IMG/VR virus record: IMGVR_UViG_3300047375_000029
Span: 1-42,919 of that record
DNA length: 42,919 nt
Source of the DNA: a virus
Reading direction: 5' to 3' (one strand)
The position numbers were made by a program, and so were the translations under genes. Below the pieces are notes generated by a model. That model had not been told where the DNA came from and did no database searches. It saw only the letters and a program-made list of their open reading frames with translations. This document shows, piece by piece, positions 26,143 through 32,272 of the stretch; within the stretch, counting starts at the first letter, position 1; every line of letters begins with the position of its first letter.

Positions 26143-26374
26143 AAAAAAGATAACACCAAAAGAGTATAGCGAAGTCGCTACTGGAGTTAGACTTTCTTCA
26201 CATGAGAAACTCTGTGCTGAACGCATGAATAACATCTTGAAAACTTTAGAAGAAATGAAACGAGAAGTTAAGTCGTTAAGACAAGATGTTGCTATGGGTA
26301 AGGGTGGACTTAAAGTTATCCTAACTATAGGGACAATAATTGTTGGAATACTAGGTTATTTTAACTTTAAATAA
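26135..26374 (+). CDS. Coiled-coil protein with C-terminal membrane span, 79 aa
   Basis: Residues about 25-55 form a heptad-rich amphipathic helix (MNNILKTLEEMKREVKSLRQD). The last 20 residues (LKVILTIGTIIVGILGYFNF) form a membrane helix. This architecture resembles XhlA-type lysis accessory proteins, in which a coiled coil is anchored at the inner membrane. The start overlaps the preceding gene. It is the first of a series of small membrane or exported proteins upstream of terminase, the usual place of lysis genes. Confidence 0.65.
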   Translation: MARKKITPKEYSEVATGVRLSSHEKLCAERMNNILKTLEEMKREVKSLRQDVAMGKGGLKVILTIGTIIVGILGYFNFK

Positions 26375-26392
26375 TTACAAACACATCATTGA

Positions 26393-26608
26393 ATGAAATT
26401 TATACTAGCTTTTAGTATTTGCTCTGCAATTACTGGATTTTGTAACAACACTGCAACTGTGCAAACGCAATACAACACATGGACAGAATGTGTAAATGGT
26501 GGTGCTACTTTAATAACTAATTTTACTAAATCATTTGAAGAACAAGCAAACGAAGAAAAACTATACGTTACATACTTTTGTAATGAAGTAAAAAACGAAA
26601 AAATTTAA
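26393..26608 (+). CDS. Small exported Cys-rich protein, 71 aa
   Basis: The N-terminus MKFILAFSICSAITGFCN looks like a cleavable signal peptide or lipoprotein-like leader. The mature part is about 50 residues with further cysteines (TECVNGG and YFCNEV), fitting a small disulfide-bonded periplasmic protein. It has no recognised domain. It lies in the lysis region; an outer-membrane-linked spanin-like part is conceivable but there is no clear lipobox. A similar Cys-bearing exported protein is encoded at 27584. Confidence 0.6.
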   Translation: MKFILAFSICSAITGFCNNTATVQTQYNTWTECVNGGATLITNFTKSFEEQANEEKLYVTYFCNEVKNEKI

Positions 26609-26620
26609 AGAGGAGACAAC

Positions 26621-26743
26621 ATGATAATATATGGTTACACGCCAAAAACTTGGTTAAACAAAATAAAAATATACTGGACTAATACAGATAAAAAACTTTT
26701 TACATTGTTTGTAGCATGGTCAGTTGTTTTATGGGTAATGTAA
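26621..26743 (+). CDS. Small single-span membrane protein, 40 aa
   Basis: A strong AGAGGAG ribosome binding site precedes the ATG. The chain is basic in the middle (TWLNKIKIYWTNTDKKL) and ends with a hydrophobic segment (FTLFVAWSVVLWVM). It is too short for a family call. The good ribosome binding site and its fit between two genes support expression. A holin or antiholin role is possible given the surroundings. Confidence 0.55.
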   Translation: MIIYGYTPKTWLNKIKIYWTNTDKKLFTLFVAWSVVLWVM

Positions 26744-26744
26744 G

Positions 26745-27098
26745 ATGTGGTTTGCATTATTAAAAAACCCTCTTACTAAAATTATAGCAGAAAAAACATT
26801 TGGTGCTATTTCTCACAAGTTACAAAAAGATAAAATTGTAAGAGAAAAAGAGTTAGACGCAGTATCACAAATTTCAATAGAACAAATTAAACAACAAGAA
26901 CATTCGTGGAAAGACGAATGGTTATGTTTATTTTTTACAGTATTAATGGGATTACATTTTGTGCCATACTTTCAAGACACAATGGAACGTGGGTGGCAAA
27001 TATTACAAAATGCTGACCCTATGTTCTGGTACATAATACTAACAATCGTAGGAGCATCATTCGGTGTTACTACAATGAATAAACTAAAGAAAAAGTGA
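26745..27098 (+). CDS. Holin-like protein, 117 aa
   Basis: A charged amphipathic N-terminal half (residues 1-55) contains the segment IEQIKQQEHSWKDEW. Two hydrophobic segments follow, at about 57-77 (WLCLFFTVLMGLHFVPYF) and 92-110 (MFWYIILTIVGASFGV), then a short Lys-rich tail. This layout resembles the 'holin of 3TMs' family of gene transfer agents and marine phages, which would release the lysozyme encoded at 29729. No experimental evidence can be seen in sequence; the call rests on architecture and place. Confidence 0.65.
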   Translation: MWFALLKNPLTKIIAEKTFGAISHKLQKDKIVREKELDAVSQISIEQIKQQEHSWKDEWLCLFFTVLMGLHFVPYFQDTMERGWQILQNADPMFWYIILTIVGASFGVTTMNKLKKK

Positions 27099-27241
27099 TT
27101 GATAAGTTTATCTACACATTCTTCGGTTCTATCGACAGAGTGTTTGAGAAACTAAATAAGATTGTAGATGATGTCTACACTTTTGACTTCCCTAATTGCA
27201 AACAAAAGAAGAAAAGAAATGAAAATAAACGAAAACACTAG
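27095..27241 (+). CDS. Small hypothetical protein, 48 aa (GTG start)
   Basis: The GTG start overlaps the holin-like stop (GTGA). The sequence opens MIDKFIYTFFGSIDRVFEKL and ends in a Lys/Arg-rich tail. Short proteins with this 'IDKF.Y.FFG.ID' opening are, from memory, common in marine phage lysis regions. The N-terminal helix is amphipathic and could lie on the membrane. It overlaps the next gene by 23 bases. Function unknown. Confidence 0.6.
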   Translation: MIDKFIYTFFGSIDRVFEKLNKIVDDVYTFDFPNCKQKKKRNENKRKH

Positions 27242-27584
27242 CGTATCAATGCCAGTTAAAAACATGATTGGCATAGTTATAGGAGTAGCAATGGGTGTAT
27301 TTGCATACACAGAAGTTACAGCTAGACTTACTTCGTTAGAGACATCAAGAGAATTATTTGAAAACGATTTACTTAAAAAATCTGAACAAGTGCCTACAGA
27401 CCAAGAACAACATTTTTTATTAGAAGATTTATATAAGACAGTAGAAAAATTACAGTCTACGCAAGAAATGAATATGACTAATAAAGTTAATATAGAATTT
27501 CTTAAAACACAGTTAGATAAAGCATTAGAAGATATTGAACATCTTAAAGATAAAGTAAGAGCTAATGGTAATGGAGCTCATTAA
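27219..27584 (+). CDS. Membrane-anchored coiled-coil protein, 121 aa
   Basis: The ATG at 27219 is preferred over an upstream start because a purine-rich GAAGAAAAG stretch lies just before it and the upstream region codes for another gene. One membrane span is at about residues 15-35 (IGIVIGVAMGVFAYTEVTA), followed by a long helical region with heptads (LEDLYKTVEKLQ, FLKTQLDKALEDIEHLKDKV). This is the layout of an inner-membrane spanin (Rz-like) or virion-associated coiled coil. The partner could be one of the two exported Cys-containing proteins nearby. This pairing is inference. Confidence 0.6.
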   Translation: MKINENTSVSMPVKNMIGIVIGVAMGVFAYTEVTARLTSLETSRELFENDLLKKSEQVPTDQEQHFLLEDLYKTVEKLQSTQEMNMTNKVNIEFLKTQLDKALEDIEHLKDKVRANGNGAH

Positions 27585-27793
27585 TGACTGAAATTGTTAT
27601 TGCATTATTAATGATTGTTAATGGTGAAATAAAAGAACACCTAATACAAAACAGCATGTCAAACTGTTTGAAGGGCAAGAGGATTGCCATGCGTAATGCT
27701 AAAGCTCACATAGAATACCAATGTATAAAATCTAAAGCAGAAACAGAAATTTATGTAGGTAAGAAATCAATTAAAAAATTAATACTTGAGTAA
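27584..27793 (+). CDS. Small exported or membrane protein with two cysteines, 69 aa
   Basis: The N-terminus TEIVIALLMIVNGEIKEH is a short hydrophobic segment followed by SNCLKGKRIAMRNAK and YQCIKSKAE, so two cysteines could pair in the periplasm. The same arrangement, MxEIVxALLMxxNGEIKEH and then CLKGKRIA, is one I recognise from several marine phages as an unnamed family. It is coupled to both neighbours by one-base overlaps. Function unknown; context suggests lysis or envelope. Confidence 0.6.
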   Translation: MTEIVIALLMIVNGEIKEHLIQNSMSNCLKGKRIAMRNAKAHIEYQCIKSKAETEIYVGKKSIKKLILE

Positions 27794-27924
27794 TGGCTAG
27801 AAAATTTAAAGATTTTATTGTTAGAGATAAACCAAAGAAAAGAGTTAGAACACACAAGAAAAGGTTAAACAAAGATGAAAAACGAGACCATAAAAAATAC
27901 AACCGACAAGGAAGACCCCAATAA
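27793..27924 (+). CDS. Small basic protein, 43 aa, overlapping terminase small subunit
   Basis: This is a highly basic chain with the segments ARKFKDFIVRDKPKKRVR and KKRLNKDEKRDHKKYNRQ. The ATG shares a base with the previous stop. Its last 50 bases overlap the terminase small subunit gene in another frame, an unusually long overlap in this genome. Similar KPKKR...KRLNKxEKR proteins occur before terminase genes in related marine phages. It may bind DNA; function unknown. Confidence 0.55.
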   Translation: MARKFKDFIVRDKPKKRVRTHKKRLNKDEKRDHKKYNRQGRPQ

Positions 27925-28114
27925 TTTAGAAACAGTCTTAAAAGAGTTACCACAACTATTGGTAAACCATGCTTATAAGAAATTAAAATCTGGGGAAGAT
28001 TTAACAGCTTCAGAAATGAAAGTATGTTTAGAAGTTTGTAAAACATACAGTAAAGAACCTTTATCTAAAAAAGAAGATAACATTTTAGACGAAGTACCAT
28101 TTGATGATGGATAA
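27875..28114 (+). CDS. Terminase small subunit, T7 gp18-like, 79 aa
   Basis: This is an acidic, helical protein directly upstream of the large terminase and of the size of T7 gp18 (89 aa). The core ELPQLLVNHAYKKLKSGEDL followed by TASEMKVCLEVCKTY is typical of small subunits that start with an N-terminal disordered acidic segment. It would recognise concatemer DNA and regulate the large subunit. It overlaps the terminase large subunit by 14 bases. Confidence 0.8.
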   Translation: MKNETIKNTTDKEDPNNLETVLKELPQLLVNHAYKKLKSGEDLTASEMKVCLEVCKTYSKEPLSKKEDNILDEVPFDDG

Positions 28115-29738
28115 ACGATTAAAGAATTTTAAAAATTTTTTGTATTTGTGTTGGAAGCACTTAAACCTGCCTAACCCTACACCTATACAATTCGATATTG
28201 CAGATTACTTACAGTCAAACGAAAAGAGACTTGTAATAGAAGCATTTAGAGGCGTAGGTAAATCTTGGATTACCTCTGCTTTTGTCTGTCATCAATTACT
28301 TCTTAATCCACAAAAAAATATTTTAGTAGTATCTGCTAGTAAAACTAGAGCAGATGACTTCAGTACCTTTACACAAAGGTTAATCGGAGAGATGCCACTA
28401 TTACAACACTTGATACCTAGAGATAATCAAAGACATTCTAAAGTATCATTTGATGTAGCACCTGCTACAGCCAGTCATGCACCATCAGTTAAATCTATGG
28501 GTATCACAGGGCAGTTAACAGGTAGTAGAGCAGACATTATCATTGCTGATGACGTTGAGAGTGCTAACAACTCCCAAACGCAGTTAATGAGAGATAGATT
28601 AGGTGAGACTGTAAAAGAATTTGATGCAATCATTAAACCTAATACTGGAAGAATTATATTTCTTGGTACTCCACAAAATGAGATGTCATTATACAACTCA
28701 TTAGAAGAGAGAGGATTTAAGACAAAGATATGGACTGCACTTGTACCTAACCAAACACAAAAGATTAGTTATGGTCACAAACTTGCAGACATTATTCAAG
28801 GTACAGAAGGAGACCCCACAGACCCCAAAAGGTTTGATGCGGTAGACTTAATGGAAAGACTATCTTCGTATGGTCGTTCTGGTTTTAACTTACAATTTAT
28901 GTTGGACACAAGTTTGTCTGATGCAAATAGATACCCTCTAAAGTTAAACGATTTGATTGTAGCTTCAGGTTGCTCTACATGGAAAGATGCACCTGCAAAG
29001 ATACAATGGGCATCATCACCAGAGCAAATGAAAGCTATAGACCCTGATATTCCCAATGTGGGACTTAAAGGTGATTATTTTGTAGCTCCTATGATGATGA
29101 GTGAAGAATTTACAGCATTCGAAGGCACAGTAATGTCCATTGACCCATCAGGTCGTGGAGAAGACAAAACAGCGTATGCGGTGCTTAAAATGCTTCATGG
29201 AGTGCTTTATCTGACCTCTGTAGGCTCACTGGAAGGTGGTTATTCAGAAACTACTATGGCAAGACTGTCTAACATTGCAAAGAAACATGATGTGAACTAT
29301 GTGGTCATTGAGAGTAACTTTGGTGATGGTATGGCAACACAGTTGTTAAAACCTGTCATGGCAAAGATACACCCATGTGAGATAGAAGAAGTTAGACATA
29401 ATACACAAAAAGAAAAGCGTATTATAGATACACTAGAGCCTTTGATGAATAGTCATAGGTTAGTTGTAGATGACTTACTAATACACGAAGATTTTAAAAA
29501 TGAACCAGACCATCAGTTGTTTAGACAAATGACAAGACTGACTAGAGACAAAGGTTCATTAAGACATGATGATGCTATTGATGCTTTAGCTATGGCGGCA
29601 AAGTATTGGGTAGACAGAATAGATAGAGACCAAACATTATCTTATAATCAACACAAAGAAGAATTGTTAGACCAAGAATTAGAAAGATTTATGGAAAACA
29701 ATATCGGAAGGACACAGAGTAAAGACAGATGGATATAA
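28101..29738 (+). CDS. Terminase large subunit, T7 gp19-like, 545 aa
   Basis: This is the packaging motor and nuclease. The Walker A motif EAFRGVGKSW (residues about 46-55) is nearly the T7 form, and the Walker B DIIIADDVES is at 144-153. The C-terminal RNase H-like nuclease shows MSIDPSGRGEDKTAYAV with the first catalytic Asp and LRHDDAIDALAMA with the last ones. Length is close to T7 gp19 (586 aa). Two adjacent ATGs at 28101 and 28104 are possible starts. It is followed with a 10-base overlap by the lysozyme gene, and then by the presumed genome end. Confidence 0.95.
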   Translation: MMMDKRLKNFKNFLYLCWKHLNLPNPTPIQFDIADYLQSNEKRLVIEAFRGVGKSWITSAFVCHQLLLNPQKNILVVSASKTRADDFSTFTQRLIGEMPLLQHLIPRDNQRHSKVSFDVAPATASHAPSVKSMGITGQLTGSRADIIIADDVESANNSQTQLMRDRLGETVKEFDAIIKPNTGRIIFLGTPQNEMSLYNSLEERGFKTKIWTALVPNQTQKISYGHKLADIIQGTEGDPTDPKRFDAVDLMERLSSYGRSGFNLQFMLDTSLSDANRYPLKLNDLIVASGCSTWKDAPAKIQWASSPEQMKAIDPDIPNVGLKGDYFVAPMMMSEEFTAFEGTVMSIDPSGRGEDKTAYAVLKMLHGVLYLTSVGSLEGGYSETTMARLSNIAKKHDVNYVVIESNFGDGMATQLLKPVMAKIHPCEIEEVRHNTQKEKRIIDTLEPLMNSHRLVVDDLLIHEDFKNEPDHQLFRQMTRLTRDKGSLRHDDAIDALAMAAKYWVDRIDRDQTLSYNQHKEELLDQELERFMENNIGRTQSKDRWI

Positions 29739-30151
29739 ACCAAACAAAAGAAGCCGTTAAAAAAGAAGAAGGCTATAGATTAGAAACATATCATTGTACA
29801 GAAGGACATCTTACAGGTGGCTATGGTCACAAGATGTTAAAAGGAGAGACAGCTCCTACAGACCACGCAGGTTGGTTAGTATTATTCGAAAGAGACTTTG
29901 CTAGAGCTGTAACTGGTGCTGATGATTTACTGATGTTATGTCCTGATATTAACGACAGTGCAAGGAACATTGTGGTTGAGATGGTGTACCAAATGGGTGC
30001 TTATGGGGTGTCCAAGTTTAAGGGTATGCTTAAAGCATTACAAGATGGGAACTATAAGACAGCCAGTGTGGAGATGCTAGATAGTAGATGGGCTAAACAA
30101 ACTCCTAATCGTGCTAATCGAATGGCAGAACGCATGGCGAATATTTCATAG
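29729..30151 (+). CDS. Endolysin, T4 lysozyme-like (GH24), 140 aa
   Basis: This is a peptidoglycan muramidase. The catalytic pattern Glu-8 residues-Cys-5 residues-Thr is present as Glu14, Cys23 and Thr29 (EEGYRLETYHCTEGHLTGGY). In T4 lysozyme the middle residue is Asp20, but phage members with Cys are known and T4 D20C is active. GYGHK and a C-terminal RWAKQTPNRANRMA fit the family. There is no signal peptide, so it would need the holin. With the gp3.5 homologue apparently inactive, this is probably the only wall-degrading enzyme. It overlaps terminase by 10 bases and is the last gene before the intergenic region. Confidence 0.92.
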   Translation: MDINQTKEAVKKEEGYRLETYHCTEGHLTGGYGHKMLKGETAPTDHAGWLVLFERDFARAVTGADDLLMLCPDINDSARNIVVEMVYQMGAYGVSKFKGMLKALQDGNYKTASVEMLDSRWAKQTPNRANRMAERMANIS

Positions 30152-30161
30152 AAAATTATGA

Positions 30162-30198
30162 GGGGGTATTCGTATCTACGAAAAGGCTAGTTTCCCCC
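30162..30198 (+). other. Composite hairpin after the lysozyme gene
   Basis: GGGGG (30162-30166) can pair with CCCCC (30194-30198), enclosing a perfect TTCGTA/TACGAA stem with a two-base loop at 30169-30182. An alternative stem GGCTA (30185-30189) with TAGCC (30200-30204) competes with the outer pairing. Confidence 0.55.
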
Positions 30199-30208
30199 AT
30201 AGCCGACC

Positions 30209-30258
30209 AAAAAACCACGCCAAAAGAACAAAAAGATAGGCGTTTAGCGGTTTTTTTT
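30209..30258 (+). terminator. Terminator at the end of the late gene block
   Basis: AAAAAACC and ACGCC at 30209-30221 pair with GGCGT (30239-30243) and GGTTTTTT (30249-30256) with a 5-base bulge. A run of eight T follows. It would end late transcription after the lysozyme gene. Confidence 0.75.
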
Positions 30259-30404
30259 GTGTATAAGGATAGCATGTCCTTTGCGTATGCTGTGTGTGGG
30301 CGTACTTTTTTTATTTTCGCATGTGCTTGAGCTAGTCTGTTTTTTTGCTTTAGTCTTTATGTGTACGCATGGTGTGTGCGTTGCTCTCTTTAAGTTCCAC
30401 GCCT

Positions 30405-30466
30405 AGCCACACCCAAAGCACCACCACAAGCACCACCACAAGCCACACAGAGCCACGCACAGCCAC
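30405..30466 (+). repeat. C-rich short-repeat array (AGCCAC / AGCACC units)
   Basis: Units beginning AGCCAC or AGCACC start at 30405, 30417, 30429, 30441, 30451 and 30461, so the spacing is 12, 12, 12, 10 and 10 bases. Strand-biased C/A-rich DNA continues to about 30480. The composition differs sharply from the AT-rich surroundings. It lies between late terminator and promoter copy C, in the presumed genome-end region. Confidence 0.75.
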
Positions 30467-30509
30467 GCCAACGCACCAACGCAGGGCAGAGGTCAAAGGT
30501 ATTTTAATT

Positions 30510-30528
30510 ACTAAAGTTACACTATTAG
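30510..30528 (+). promoter_or_regulatory. Phage RNA polymerase promoter, copy C
   Basis: ACTAAAGTTACACTATTAG differs from copy D by one base. It stands in the gene-poor genome-end region, where T7 has its end promoters (phiOL/phiOR) that serve replication. It may also transcribe the small candidate gene at 30634. Confidence 0.75.
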
Positions 30529-30633
30529 ATGAGAGCAAAGAAAAGAAGATACTCTGTGTATCTCTTAAAGTATCTCTAAAGGTATAGACCAAAGGACAAC
30601 AACAAGCACAACAAAGGATAGTTATTATTAATA

Positions 30634-30798
30634 ATGATACAGAGAAAAGACTGGCTAAAGACAGACGCAGGGAAGCAATACAAAGCTAGAAGCAATAAGA
30701 ATTATAGACAAAAGAAACAACAGACAAAGAAGGACAATATTAAAGTAAATAAATCTTTTGATTTTCACTTTCCTTGCGGAATTACTTTAAAAGAATAA
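30634..30798 (+). CDS. Candidate small basic protein, 54 aa
   Basis: The open frame begins MIQRKDWLKTDAGKQYKARS, continues with a Lys/Gln-rich stretch and ends SFDFHFPCGITLKE. It lies downstream of promoter copy C. An AAGGA sequence lies 15 bases upstream of the ATG, further than ideal. No family is recognised. The composed, non-repetitive C-terminus favours a real gene, but its place in the genome-end region makes this uncertain. Confidence 0.4.
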   Translation: MIQRKDWLKTDAGKQYKARSNKNYRQKKQQTKKDNIKVNKSFDFHFPCGITLKE

Positions 30799-30819
30799 CT
30801 ATCCACACATAACATCTTA

Positions 30820-30874
30820 TCCTATCCCACATAATCCCATTATTTCCTATTATATCCCATTTAATCCTATAATA
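30820..30874 (+). repeat. Phased TCCYA array, 10-base period
   Basis: TCCCA or TCCTA begins at 30825, 30835, 30845, 30855 and 30865, exactly 10 bases apart, with one further TCCTA at 30820. The spacers are A/T only. All copies face one side of the helix. T7 carries arrays of a 7-base CCTAAAG repeat next to its terminal repeats; the place is comparable. A TATAAT at 30868 falls inside the last unit but has no convincing -35. Confidence 0.75.
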
Positions 30875-30963
30875 GCGTAAAATATGGCTTATTTAACTAT
30901 TTTAAATTATTTTAACTTTTTTTGATTTTAGGGGTTGCAATCCACAAATGCATCTGTACAAGG

Positions 30964-30981
30964 ACGTTATAACGTTTTTTT
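30964..30981. other. Perfect 12-base palindrome followed by T run
   Basis: ACGTTATAACGT at 30964-30975 is its own reverse complement and is followed by seven T (30975-30981). It could be an operator or a weak terminator. The sequence around it (30900-31010) is extremely A/T-rich and otherwise holds no gene. Confidence 0.6.
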
Positions 30982-31086
30982 AAAATTTTTTTATCTAGCA
31001 CAAAAAAAAATACTGCCAAAAGCGGTTCAATCCTTATTGGGTTTAATCTGGGCTAGTTGTCTTTAAAGCTTTTGGAAACTCCACAC

Positions 31087-31193
31087 GCAGGAGGGAACGG
31101 CTCTTAATTGAGATAAGCCCCTGCAAATCATTTGCGGTTCTTAATCTGCAAACACTATTTTTTTTTAGTGCTTACAGATTGCGACACGCAATC
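31087..31193 (+). ncRNA. Folded leader upstream of the early operon
   Basis: Consecutive stems are visible. GCAGG (31087-31091) pairs with CCTGC (31120-31124), with a 7-base bulge and an inner GGCT/AGCC. GCAAAT/ATTTGC lies at 31123-31135. AATCTG (31143-31148) pairs with CAGATT (31175-31180), and CACTA with TAGTG around an 8-T loop. GATTGCG/CGCAATC lies at 31177-31193. Some stems exclude each other, so alternative folds are possible. I match it to no known riboswitch. Confidence 0.45.
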
Positions 31194-31207
31194 AATCAAC
31201 AATCAAC
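31191..31207 (+). promoter_or_regulatory. Shared leader motif, copy 1
   Basis: ATCAATCAACAATCAAC lies between the last leader stem and the GGAG ribosome binding site of the gene at 31220. The same ATCAACAATCAA core recurs before four other genes. Confidence 0.6.
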
Positions 31208-31219
31208 ATGGAGTACACT

Positions 31220-31537
31220 ATGAAAGTAAAAAACATGACAAGTGCAAAAGGCAACAAGATAGCAAATCAATTTATTATTGATGACAACAATGGAAACACA
31301 TTTTTTCAAAGTTATAATTCAATAATTTGTAAAGTTAATTTTGATGAAATTGTTTTAGATAAAACGTACTGGAATTATTCAGTTACAACATCTAAATATT
31401 TAAATAAATTTCTTTGCATGACTACAAAAGAGGTCAAAGAAAAAATCAAGTCGGGTTTGTATAAATTAGCCGATTTAAATACTGGCGTATCTTATGAGCC
31501 TATCCCTTCATTAACTGACAATACATGGAGGTCTTAA
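31220..31537 (+). CDS. Early protein, DUF8033-like, 105 aa
   Basis: This is the first firm gene of the early region. The sequence runs KVKNMTSAKGNKIANQFII, then FFQSYNSIICKV and YWNYSVTTSKYLNKFLCMTT. The pattern NQFII...FQSYxSxI...WxYSxTTxKYxxxFL is one I know from a short phage family (DUF8033-like) of unknown function. The ATG at 31220 is chosen because GGAG lies 7 bases upstream; the ATG at 31208 would have its start overlap that ribosome binding site. The stop overlaps the next ATG. Confidence 0.75.
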   Translation: MKVKNMTSAKGNKIANQFIIDDNNGNTFFQSYNSIICKVNFDEIVLDKTYWNYSVTTSKYLNKFLCMTTKEVKEKIKSGLYKLADLNTGVSYEPIPSLTDNTWRS

Positions 31538-31656
31538 TGAATTTAATAATTAGACGAATATTATTTAAATTCCACATGTTGTTCACTGATAAGCACAACA
31601 TAGAAAAAAAGGTCAGACTGATTTGCAAGTATGACCCTTTGAACATCTTAAATTAA
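31537..31656 (+). CDS. Small early protein, 39 aa
   Basis: A GGAGG ribosome binding site lies 4 bases before the ATG, which shares a base with the previous stop. The product begins MNLIIRRILFKFHMLFTDKH, a basic amphipathic helix, and ends KYDPLNILN. No family is recognised. It is followed directly by a terminator hairpin. Confidence 0.6.
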   Translation: MNLIIRRILFKFHMLFTDKHNIEKKVRLICKYDPLNILN

Positions 31657-31666
31657 AAATAGACTT

Positions 31667-31703
31667 AAAGCCTATCCAAGCGGTAGGCTTTGAGACTTTT
31701 TTT
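31667..31703 (+). terminator. Early terminator 1
   Basis: AAAGCCTA (31667-31674) pairs with TAGGCTTT (31684-31691), with two further G-C pairs inside, followed by a T run at 31697-31703. A second stem GACTTTT/AAAAGTC (31694-31712) overlaps the T run. Confidence 0.8.
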
Positions 31704-31710
31704 ATAAAAG

Positions 31711-31725
31711 TCAATCAACAATCAA
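31711..31725 (+). promoter_or_regulatory. Shared leader motif, copy 2
   Basis: TCAATCAACAATCAA stands directly after early terminator 1 and before the AGGAG ribosome binding site of the gene at 31743. It is the best match to copy 1. Confidence 0.6.
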
Positions 31726-31742
31726 TAATAGGAGTACCACAC

Positions 31743-31904
31743 ATGCAAATTGCAAAATGTGTTCAGCGTATTCAAAGGGCGGAAGCTGTCTCAAAGTTTA
31801 AAGACGAGATTGCAAGAAAACTGCACTTTGACAGATACGCAAAAGCAACAGGAGCGGAGAAGCTAAAATTGTTTCACGTTGCTATTGCTGAAGGTTGGGT
31901 TTAA
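31743..31904 (+). CDS. Small early protein, 53 aa
   Basis: A clear AGGAG site precedes the ATG by 8 bases. The product is a basic helical chain (IAKCVQRIQRAEAVSKFKDE, then RYAKATGAEKLKLFHVAIAE) without recognised domain. It lies after a terminator and a copy of the shared leader motif, so it is probably the head of its own transcript or is reached by read-through. Host-takeover or anti-defence roles are usual for genes at this place in T7-like phages, but nothing specific is visible. Confidence 0.6.
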   Translation: MQIAKCVQRIQRAEAVSKFKDEIARKLHFDRYAKATGAEKLKLFHVAIAEGWV

Positions 31905-32069
31905 TTGAAACAGTTAAGCCTTTTCAGTCAACAAGAGTTGGAGAGATGCACCCTAGCATCTAACGTGTTAAAAAATGTTAGACGTGCAATCCGTTCAACT
32001 AATCTAAAAAATAAGCCTGTCCCAATCATGGGGCAGGTCATAAAGTTTCCAATCAAAAAAGTATCTTGA
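31905..32069 (+). CDS. Small early protein, 54 aa (TTG start)
   Basis: The TTG codon follows the previous TAA directly. The product is soluble and basic (KQLSLFSQQELERCTLASNV, then NVRRAIRSTNLKNKPVPIMG). No ribosome binding site is obvious, so it would depend on coupled translation; an internal GTG is an alternative. Its stop overlaps the next ATG, which supports it. No family is recognised. Confidence 0.45.
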   Translation: MKQLSLFSQQELERCTLASNVLKNVRRAIRSTNLKNKPVPIMGQVIKFPIKKVS

Positions 32070-32266
32070 TGATTGGGCTAGGTTGCCAACTTATAGAGGG
32101 CGAACTAGAAGAAGTAAAAATAAATGCTATTGGCTACACCAAGCAAGGACGCTCTCTGCTTGATAGCCAAGAGCATATTTTTACAGAGGTATTTTCTGAA
32201 ATGGAAGTTTTGTCAGCAGAGCAAAAACTGGCAAATCTTCAAAAAAAATACTTCAAGAAATACTAA
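32069..32266 (+). CDS. Small early protein, 65 aa
   Basis: The ATG shares the A of the previous TGA. The sequence IGLGCQLIEGELEEVKINAI followed by GYTKQGRSLLDSQEHIFTEVF is mixed and acidic, ending in a Lys-rich helix. No domain is recognised. A strong terminator follows the stop. Confidence 0.6.
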   Translation: MIGLGCQLIEGELEEVKINAIGYTKQGRSLLDSQEHIFTEVFSEMEVLSAEQKLANLQKKYFKKY

Positions 32267-32272
32267 AAAATT

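Noticed and set aside
30350-30592. Open frames on both strands over the C/A-rich array (72 and 80 codons)
   Set aside because: Both translate the repeat into low-complexity Thr/Ser/His or Val/Gly strings. No start signals; explained by the repeat itself.
30845-30873. Host promoter at TATAAT in the TCCYA array
   Set aside because: No acceptable -35 at 16-18 bases, and TATAAT arises from the repeat plus A/T spacer.
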